From NCBI GenBank assembly GCA_040007095.1, contig JBDTVS010000059.1, forward strand, positions 1 to 11,170: 11,170 bases of DNA, given 5' to 3'. A program made the position numbers and the translations under genes. Under the pieces are notes generated by a model, which saw nothing but the letters and a program-made list of their open reading frames with translations, had not been told where the DNA came from and searched no databases. Shown one piece after another: positions 6,125 through 11,170 of the stretch; the stretch's first letter is position 1, and each line of letters opens with the position of its first letter. This stretch comes from JBDTVS01 sp040007095. GTDB lineage: Bacteria; Acidobacteriota; Vicinamibacteria; Vicinamibacterales; CAVVIG01.

Positions 6125-9021
6125 TCAGGGCGGCGGCGCCTGGAGCACTTCGCGAACCTTTCTGCCGAGATCCAACGAGGTGAACGGCTTCTGCAGGAAC
6201 GGCGTGCCCTCAACCAGCACGCCGTGGCGCACGATCGCGTCGTCTGCGTATCCCGACATGTAGAGGACCCGCAACTCGGGAATGATGGCGGACAGCCGAT
6301 CGAACAAAGGCTGCCCTTCGGATTCCGGCATGATGACGTCGCTCAACAGCAGGTGAATCGGCGCTCTGAACTCGCTGACCAGACGCATCGCCTCTTTCGG
6401 ATTACCCGCCTCCAGCACCCGGTAACCCGCCCGCTCGAGCGCGATCCGCGTCAGGAGCCGCACGGATTCGTCGTCCTCGACCAGCAGAATCGTCTCGAAC
6501 CCGCGTGGCATGTCTTTTTGCTCCGGCGACCGTTCGAGCGAGCCAGGCACGCCCGCCGCGATCTGCGGCAGATAGATCTTGAAGGTCGAGCCGAGCCCCG
6601 GTTCGCTGTAGACCCAGATGTAACCGCCGCTCTGCTTGACGATGCCGTAGGTGGTGGCCAGGCCGAGCCCGGTGCCCTTCCCCATGCCTTTGGTCGTGAA
6701 GAAGCGTTCGAAAATGTGCCGGACGATGTCTTCGTCCATCCCGATGCCGGTGTCGCTCACCGCGAGCAGGACGAAATCGCCTGGAACCAGCGGCAGGTGG
6801 TGTTGTTTGTAGTGTTCGTCCAATGTGACGTTTCCGGTTTCGATCGTGAGCTTTCCGCCCCGCGGCATGGCATCGGCGGCATTGACCGCCAGATTGATGA
6901 GAATCTGCTCGAGCTGCGTCGGGTCGATCTTGATCAGGGCGACACCCGGCGCCAGAGACAGCTTCAGATCGACATGCGCAAAGATCAGGCGCTTCAGCAT
7001 CGACTCCATGCCGGCGACGACGGTGTTGAGGTTGAGCACCTTCGGCTGCAGGATCTGTTTCCGGCTGAACGCGAGCAGCTGACGGGTCAGGCCGGCCGCC
7101 CGCTCGCCGGCTTTCTTGATCTCCAGCAGATCCTGGCGATTGGGATCGTCAGGAGCCAACCCGTCCATCATCAGCGCGCTGAATCCGAGAATCGCCGTGA
7201 GCACGTTGTTGAAGTCGTGCGCGACACCGCCGGCGAGCTGTCCGACGGCCTCCAGCTTCTGCGACTGTCGCAACTGTTCCTCGAGCAGCCGCTGCTGCGT
7301 GACGTCGCGGCCGATGCTGAACACCAGCTGTTCCCCCGCCACATCGACGAGGGTGCGCGAAAACGCCATCAGCACCTTCGAGCCATTCGGCGCCACAATC
7401 TCGATCGGGGACGTGGGGCTGCTCACGTGCGGCGCTGCCCGATAGATCGCGTCGTTCTCGTGCTCCTTGCCGATCGGCGCGAAGTCGCGAACGTGGCGTC
7501 CGACGAGCTCCTCGTACGGCAGGCCGGTGAACTCGACCCACCGCTGATTCATTTCGCGAACGATACCGTCGGGCGTGAGCACGCCGATGTAGTCGTTGGC
7601 GTTGTTCAACAACGTCCGGTAGCGTTGCTCCGAAGCAGTCAGCCGGGCCACGGAACGCGCCAGCTCCAGCGACTGCACGACCTGGTTGCCCATCGCGCGC
7701 GCAAGCGCGACCGAGTCGTCGCTGGTGACGTCGGTCTGGGTCGCGCCAATCATCATCACGCCCATCCCGCGTCCGTCGGAAATCAGCGGCACGATCTGGA
7801 ACGAGGCGACGCCGGCGCAGGTGAGGATGTCCCGGCTGACGCCCGGAGCCATGCCCGCCGAAGGCAGCGACACGCTGGCCCCACGCTGGACGATGTCTTC
7901 CAACAACGAGGCATGACCGAAGAAATGAGCCAGTCCCTCCCGCTCCGATTCCGAAAAGCCGACGCCCTGGCGCAATTCCAACCGGCCGGCCTCGTCGCGC
8001 AGAATGAGCGCCCCTTTGGAGATCCCGGCGGCATCCAGCGTGGCGGCGAGCACGTCTCGAAGCGCGGCATCGATGTTGGTCTTCCGGGTCAGGGCATCCG
8101 CCACTCCGCTCAACAAGGAGATCTCCGCTGCCTGCACGCTGCAGCGTTGCGCAAAGCCGGCCAGCTCGGCATTCTGCTTCTCGAGCTGATGAATCACCAG
8201 CCGCGCGTGCCGCAGCTCGAGCTGATCGTCCGGCTCGCTGGTCGGCATCGGCGCCTGCGTCTTGAGCGCCTCCTCGATCGCCAGCAGGGCGTTGCCGAAA
8301 TCCGGTGTCCGGAGCACGAGCGCGTTCGCCCCGACACGTCGGGCCAGATCCTGGTCTGCCGTCGAGCCGTACTGCCCCGACAGCAGCACCACGGGGACGC
8401 CGGCCAGATCCGGCTCGCGGCGAACCGCCAGGCACAGCTCGAACCCGTCGGTGCCGGGCATGAAGACATCGCTCAGGATCACCTCAGGCCGCCCGGTCCG
8501 CGCGGCGGCCAGGGCTTCCCGAGCGCTGCTTGCGGCGGTCGCCTCGAAGCCCCAGCCAGCGAACAGCAGGCGCGCCAGCTTGAGCTGCACGTGATCGTCA
8601 TCGACGATCAGCAGCCGTCGTCGTTCCGCCGACGAGCTCTCGAGCACTCGCGGTTGTGGCAGGTGGACGCGAATGACGTCGACCAGACGACTCGGCTCGA
8701 TCGGCTGATCAAGCAGGCCGTGAACCAACGCTCGTCGCTGCGTGATTCTTCGAGCCGGCTCAAAAAGCCCGAGAGCGCCAGAATCGGCAGTTCGGTGCCG
8801 CCGGGAAGCGCCCGCAGACGGCGAAGCAGCTCGAGCCCGTCCATGTCCGGCAGAATCAGATCCTGGAGGACCAGGTCGGGCAGACGCTTCTCGGCCGCGG
8901 CCAATGCCGCCCGGGCGTCGGCCGCCTCGACGACGCCGTAGCCCTCCGTCGTCAACGTAATCCGCAGCATCTTGCGGGTCGTCGGGTTGTCTTCGACCAC
9001 CAGGATCGTCGCTGGACTCAT
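6125..9021 (-). CDS. Soluble multi-receiver hybrid histidine kinase, REC-REC-GAF-PAS-HisKA-HATPase-REC, frameshifted at about 8706
   Basis: A cytoplasmic hybrid kinase of about 965 residues once one missing base is restored. REC1 reads from ATG 9021 (D11, acceptor D54, S84). Its frame leaves the domain at residue 105, and the other frame resumes P-I-E-P-S-R-L. One extra A next to 8706 turns I-S-R into I-K106-P and joins both halves. Restored numbering: REC2 about 130-250 (D185; usual Lys-Pro replaced by R238-T), coiled coil about 265-310, GAF about 312-455, PAS about 463-578, HisKA with H602 in A-H-D-F-N-N (NtrB-like), HATPase with N-A-A-D, D-T-G-I-G-M and G-T-G-L-G-L, then REC3 about 843-960 (D895). 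No membrane segments. ATG 9021 overlaps the stop of the DivK-like gene as ATGA, which fixes the start. As sequenced, translation from 9021 would end at 8608. This is either an assembly error or a recent pseudogene. The intact part covers 6125 to about 8706. Confidence 0.88.
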
Positions 9022-9407
9022 GCGTCTCGGTCCGTGCCATGCGACAGATAGCCCGCCACCACGCGAGGCAATGCGTCGGTGTCGATCGGCTTCGACATGC
9101 AGCCGTCACAACCCGCGGCGAACGCTTTCTCGTCGTCGCCTTTCATCGCATACGCGGTGAGCGCGATGACGATCATGTCGCGGCGTCTTGGGTCGGCCTT
9201 GATGAGGCGCGTCAGTTCGAGACCGTCCATCCGGGGCAGCTGAAGATCCATCAAGATCAGACGCGGCGCAAACGACTCCAGGATGCTCAGGGCGTCCTCC
9301 GCGTCGATCGCGGTCTTCACTTCGTACCCCTCGGCGGCGAGGATCACCCTCGCCAGCTTCAGGTTCTGCGGGTTATCGTCGACGATGAGGATCGGGTCAC
9401 GAGTCAT
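9018..9407 (-). CDS. Single-domain response regulator, DivK/CheY-like
   Basis: A 129-aa stand-alone receiver with no output domain, expected to act by protein contact or as a phosphate shuttle. Signature residues are D10/D11, acceptor D54 in L-M-D-L-Q-L-P, T84 and K106 in S-K-P-I-D. The A-Y-A-M-K-G motif after T84 is typical of DivK-type and hybrid-kinase receivers. The start is ATG 9407, with AGAGGG five bases ahead; a longer frame to 9551 adds only low-complexity residues. Its TGA stop overlaps the kinase ATG (ATGA), so the two are probably translated as a coupled pair. The soluble kinase, or the membrane kinase through its HPt, is the plausible phosphodonor; that is inference from position. 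Confidence 0.93.
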   Translation of the reverse strand: MTRDPILIVDDNPQNLKLARVILAAEGYEVKTAIDAEDALSILESFAPRLILMDLQLPRMDGLELTRLIKADPRRRDMIVIALTAYAMKGDDEKAFAAGCDGCMSKPIDTDALPRVVAGYLSHGTDRDA

Positions 9408-9501
9408 GGACGCCCTCTGGCGGCACGGCGATTGGCGGCAGGAGTCGGCGCAACTCGTCGAGGAGCGCGTCCCAGCCGCCGCCGCGCTTGTTCGATTCCA
9501 T
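9397..9501 (-). CDS. Possible 34-aa leader or coupled ORF upstream of the DivK-like gene
   Basis: Not recognised. ATG 9501 opens a frame with strong G/C third-position bias, encoding a basic start (M-E-S-N-K-R-G-G-G), an amphipathic helix (W-D-A-L-L-D-E-L-R-R-L-L) and a Pro-rich end. Its TGA at 9399-9397 overlaps the DivK-like ATG by 11 bases, a layout typical of translational coupling. No strong Shine-Dalgarno is seen ahead of 9501. It could be a real small protein, a translated leader, or chance. Confidence 0.35.
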   Translation of the reverse strand: MESNKRGGGWDALLDELRRLLPPIAVPPEGVHDS

Positions 9502-9764
9502 GGCGTCAGCCAGTGTCCCCGAATCACCGCCACCTCAGCGCACACATGCACGCCACGATCAAGAACGTGCGAACGGTTTGGGGTCTCGGTTATTGCAACG
9601 GGGGATCGTCACGTCGGCCAGCCTACACGGCGCGGCCACTCGACCGAAGGATCGTCATCACAAGACAAGAATCGACCGCCGATGGGGCGAGCGCGAGGGC
9701 AGTCGTTTGGGAGATGATAGAACCCTTGGGGCCGGGCCACTCGCGAACCTGGCGCCTTACTTTT

Positions 9765-9804
9765 GTCGGGGATTGGAGTTTCTTCGTGTCGGAGAATCCC
9801 CGAC
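9765..9804 (+). promoter_or_regulatory. Perfect 10-bp inverted repeat in the methyltransferase leader
   Basis: GTCGGGGATT (9765-9774) and AATCCCCGAC (9795-9804) are exact reverse complements around a 20-base loop. No U-run follows. A further copy of the left arm, GTCGGGGAT, occurs at 9895-9903, just ahead of the start codon, and could compete for the same partner. It could be an RNA switch, a protein-binding site, or a dispersed repeat. Confidence 0.5.
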
Positions 9805-9843
9805 GGCATCGCGTTTGGACGTTCATTGATCTGGAATCGCGCG

Positions 9844-9863
9844 CGCCCGGCTCAGTCCGGGCG
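9844..9863 (+). promoter_or_regulatory. Short GC-rich stem-loop in the methyltransferase leader
   Basis: CGCCCGG (9844-9850) and CCGGGCG (9857-9863) form a 7-bp stem with a 6-base loop, between the upstream inverted repeat and the start codon. No U-run follows, so it is not a classical terminator. Confidence 0.4.
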
Positions 9864-9928
9864 GTCGACGATTCGCACCGAACTCGAGAATGGTGTCGGG
9901 GATAGGATCGAAGCAAGGTCGTGCCCAA

Positions 9929-10603
9929 ATGATGCGAAGACGTGCCGCGCTATTCGCGCTGTTTGCCGTCACCTGGACCGTCGCTGCCGCGCAAACGACG
10001 GGTGTCCACCCAATCAGCGGCCGGCGGTTTGCCGAAGTGATGGACGCCTCGGGCGCGTCGTGGCTCGACCGGCGCGAGCGCGATGTCGAAGAGGCGCCTG
10101 ATGACGCCATCGATCTCATCGGCGTCAAGAAGGGTTCCAGCGTGGCCGACATCGGGGCCGGCTCCGGTTACATGACGGTCAAGCTCGCCAAGCGCGTCGG
10201 CTCGGCCGGCGTCGTCTACGCGACCGACATCCAGACCGCGATGATCGAGCTGCTCGAGAAGCGGATGAAGTCGGCCAAGCTGACCAACGTCAGGCCCATT
10301 CTCGGCGCGACCGACGACCCCAGGCTGGAGCCCGCCTCGATCGACCTGGCGCTGATGGTGGACGTCTACCACGAGCTGTCGCAGCCACAGGCGATGCTCC
10401 GACACATCCACGACGCCTTGAAGCCTGGCGGCCGGCTCGTTTTGCTCGAGTACCGGAAGGAAGATCCGTCGATTCCGATCCGTCTCGAGCACAAGATGAC
10501 CATCTCGGAAGCCAAGATGGAGCTGGAAGCCGAAGGGTTCACGCTGACCCGCGTGGACGACGGCTTGCCGCGACAGCACGTCCTGATCTTCACCAGGAAG
10601 TAA
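9929..10603 (+). CDS. Class I SAM-dependent methyltransferase with apparent signal peptide
   Basis: A 224-aa Rossmann-fold methyltransferase. Motif I is V-A-D74-I-G-A-G-S-G80, the end of beta-2 is at D100, and the post-motif segments are L-M-V-D-V-Y-H-E-L (142-150) and L-K-P-G-G-R-L-V-L-L-E (164-174). The segment before motif I (H-P-I-S-G-R-R through W-L-D-R-R-E-R) resembles a recurring group of short bacterial methyltransferases of unknown substrate. Residues 1-21 are M-M-R-R-R, a hydrophobic core and V-A-A-A-Q, which reads as a Sec signal with cleavage near A21/Q22. Export is odd for a SAM-dependent enzyme. Start: ATG 9929 or 9932, with AAGG about 10 bases ahead; an in-frame upstream start at 9890 would bury the signal sequence. 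The substrate cannot be inferred. The MBOAT gene follows after 10 bases, probably in the same operon. Confidence 0.9.
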   Translation: MMRRRAALFALFAVTWTVAAAQTTGVHPISGRRFAEVMDASGASWLDRRERDVEEAPDDAIDLIGVKKGSSVADIGAGSGYMTVKLAKRVGSAGVVYATDIQTAMIELLEKRMKSAKLTNVRPILGATDDPRLEPASIDLALMVDVYHELSQPQAMLRHIHDALKPGGRLVLLEYRKEDPSIPIRLEHKMTISEAKMELEAEGFTLTRVDDGLPRQHVLIFTRK

Positions 10604-10613
10604 GCGCTCAATC

Positions 10614-11170
10614 TTGCTCTTTACCGAACCGACATTTCTATTCCTGTTCCTGCCGGTCCTGCTCGCTCTGTACTTCGTCACGTTCTCGCGATCGCACGGG
10701 TCGTACGGCAACTGGGTGCTGCTGCTGGCCAGCGTCCTCTTTTACGCGAAGGGGGGCCGAGGATTCACGTGGCTGATGCTCGGGTCGATTGCGTTCAATT
10801 ACCGGATGGCAATCCTGATTGCCAGACGGCAGGCTGACGCTCGCCCCTCAGACGCCGAGTCCCGAACGCCCTACCCCGCCGCGCGGGCGGCGTCCTCACT
10901 CCTCGTGTTCACGGTCGCGGTGAACCTGGTCGTCCTTGGCGTGTTCAAGTACGCCAACTTCTTCGCCGACAACGCGACCACCCTGCTGCTTGCGCTACAC
11001 GCGCGGCCGCTCGTCGTACCGCGCGTGCTGCTGCCGATCGGCATCTCGTTCTTCACGTTCCACGCCATCTCGTACGTGGTCGACGTGTACCGGGGCGACG
11101 CCACAGCGCAGAAGAGCCCGGTCCACGCGGCCCTCTATCTATTGCTGTTTCCGCAACTGATCGCCGGTCC
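10614..11170 (+). CDS. MBOAT-family membrane O-acyltransferase, AlgI-like, N-terminal part (cut by window edge)
   Basis: A multi-spanning membrane acyltransferase of the kind that acetylates exported polysaccharides (AlgI, PatA and DltB relatives). The 185 codons present begin L-L-F-T-E-P-T-F-L-F-L-F-L-P, matching the usual AlgI start, with the first codon TTG at 10614 read as Met. Several hydrophobic helices follow. K-Y-A-N-F-F, L-P-I-G-I-S-F-F-T-F-H and Y-V-V-D-V-Y-R-G are hallmark segments, and the frame reaches L-F-P-Q-L-I-A-G-P at the right edge. The catalytic histidine region lies beyond the window. No ATG is available near the N-terminus. AGGAAG at 10595-10600, inside the end of the methyltransferase gene, is the only ribosome-site candidate, with a rather long 13-base spacing. 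Usual length is about 460-520 aa. The acyl acceptor is unknown. Confidence 0.92.
   Translation, partial: MLFTEPTFLFLFLPVLLALYFVTFSRSHGSYGNWVLLLASVLFYAKGGRGFTWLMLGSIAFNYRMAILIARRQADARPSDAESRTPYPAARAASSLLVFTVAVNLVVLGVFKYANFFADNATTLLLALHARPLVVPRVLLPIGISFFTFHAISYVVDVYRGDATAQKSPVHAALYLLLFPQLIAG

Larger units (their letters stand above)
9502..9928. other. Divergent intergenic region between the signalling cluster and the methyltransferase operon
   Basis: About 427 bases with no supportable gene. Open plus-strand frames across it are antisense or out-of-frame continuations with no domain. The right half has two stem-loops and a third copy of one arm, all on the methyltransferase side. No confident -35/-10 pair was found for either direction. 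Confidence 0.5.

Noticed and set aside
8700..8720. Programmed ribosomal frameshift in the soluble kinase
   Set aside because: No slippery heptamer or A/T homopolymer is present at the junction. A single missing base that restores Lys-Pro is the simpler explanation.
5954..8941. 995-codon open frame on the plus strand
   Set aside because: It is antisense to the soluble hybrid kinase. High-GC codon bias leaves this frame free of stops, and its translation is Arg/His/Gln-rich with no domain.
9582..9597. Possible sigma-54 promoter (GG ... TTGCA) upstream of the methyltransferase
   Set aside because: The GG-to-GC spacing is 11 rather than the strict 10 bases, and the -24 block does not match the consensus TGGCAC.
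9039..9905. 288-codon plus-strand frame
   Set aside because: It is antisense to the DivK-like gene and continues into intergenic DNA with no domain or coding bias.

Overview
The window is GC-rich bacterial DNA dominated by signal-transduction genes. Multi-receiver hybrid kinases, a short signal-bearing methyltransferase and an MBOAT acyltransferase on high-GC codon usage suggest a soil-type bacterium such as an acidobacterium of the Vicinamibacteria kind. That placement is an impression from protein style, not a search result.

Layout. (1) 1-814, minus: the N-terminal part of a membrane chemoreceptor that appears to lack a HAMP domain; it runs off the left edge. Upstream of it on the same strand are two tiny overlapping ORFs (1050-1184 and 865-1059), each with a good Shine-Dalgarno. 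(2) 1185-1481: a divergent intergenic region holding a compact palindrome/direct-repeat motif. (3) 1482-4340, plus: a 952-aa membrane-bound hybrid histidine kinase of BarA/GacS-like architecture (TM, CHASE-like sensor, TM, HAMP, HisKA, HATPase, REC, REC, HPt). (4) 4428-5810, minus, convergent with it: an NtrC-type response regulator (REC, sigma-54 AAA+, Fis HTH). (5) 5811-6124: its leader, with a candidate sigma-70 promoter and a very GC-rich hairpin. (6) 6125-9021, minus: a soluble hybrid kinase REC-REC-GAF-PAS-HisKA-HATPase-REC, broken by a single-base frameshift at about 8706, exactly at the conserved Lys-Pro of its first receiver. (7) 9018-9407, minus: a DivK-like single-domain receiver sharing an ATGA start/stop overlap with the kinase, preceded by a possible 34-aa coupled ORF. 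(8) 9502-9928: a divergent intergenic region with inverted repeats that can pair in two mutually exclusive ways ahead of the next gene. (9) 9929-10603, plus: a SAM-dependent methyltransferase with an apparent signal peptide. (10) 10614-11170, plus: the N-terminal part of an AlgI-like MBOAT O-acyltransferase starting with TTG, 10 bases after the methyltransferase and cut by the right edge.

How it may work together. The central block encodes two transmitters, seven receiver domains, one HPt and only one DNA-binding output. A reasonable inference is a branched phosphorelay. The membrane kinase with its HPt would feed the DivK-like receiver, the N-terminal receivers of the soluble kinase and/or the NtrC-type regulator, which would then act at sigma-54 promoters elsewhere; I saw no convincing -24/-12 element in the leaders examined. 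The chemoreceptor and the methyltransferase/MBOAT pair are neighbours with no demonstrated functional link.
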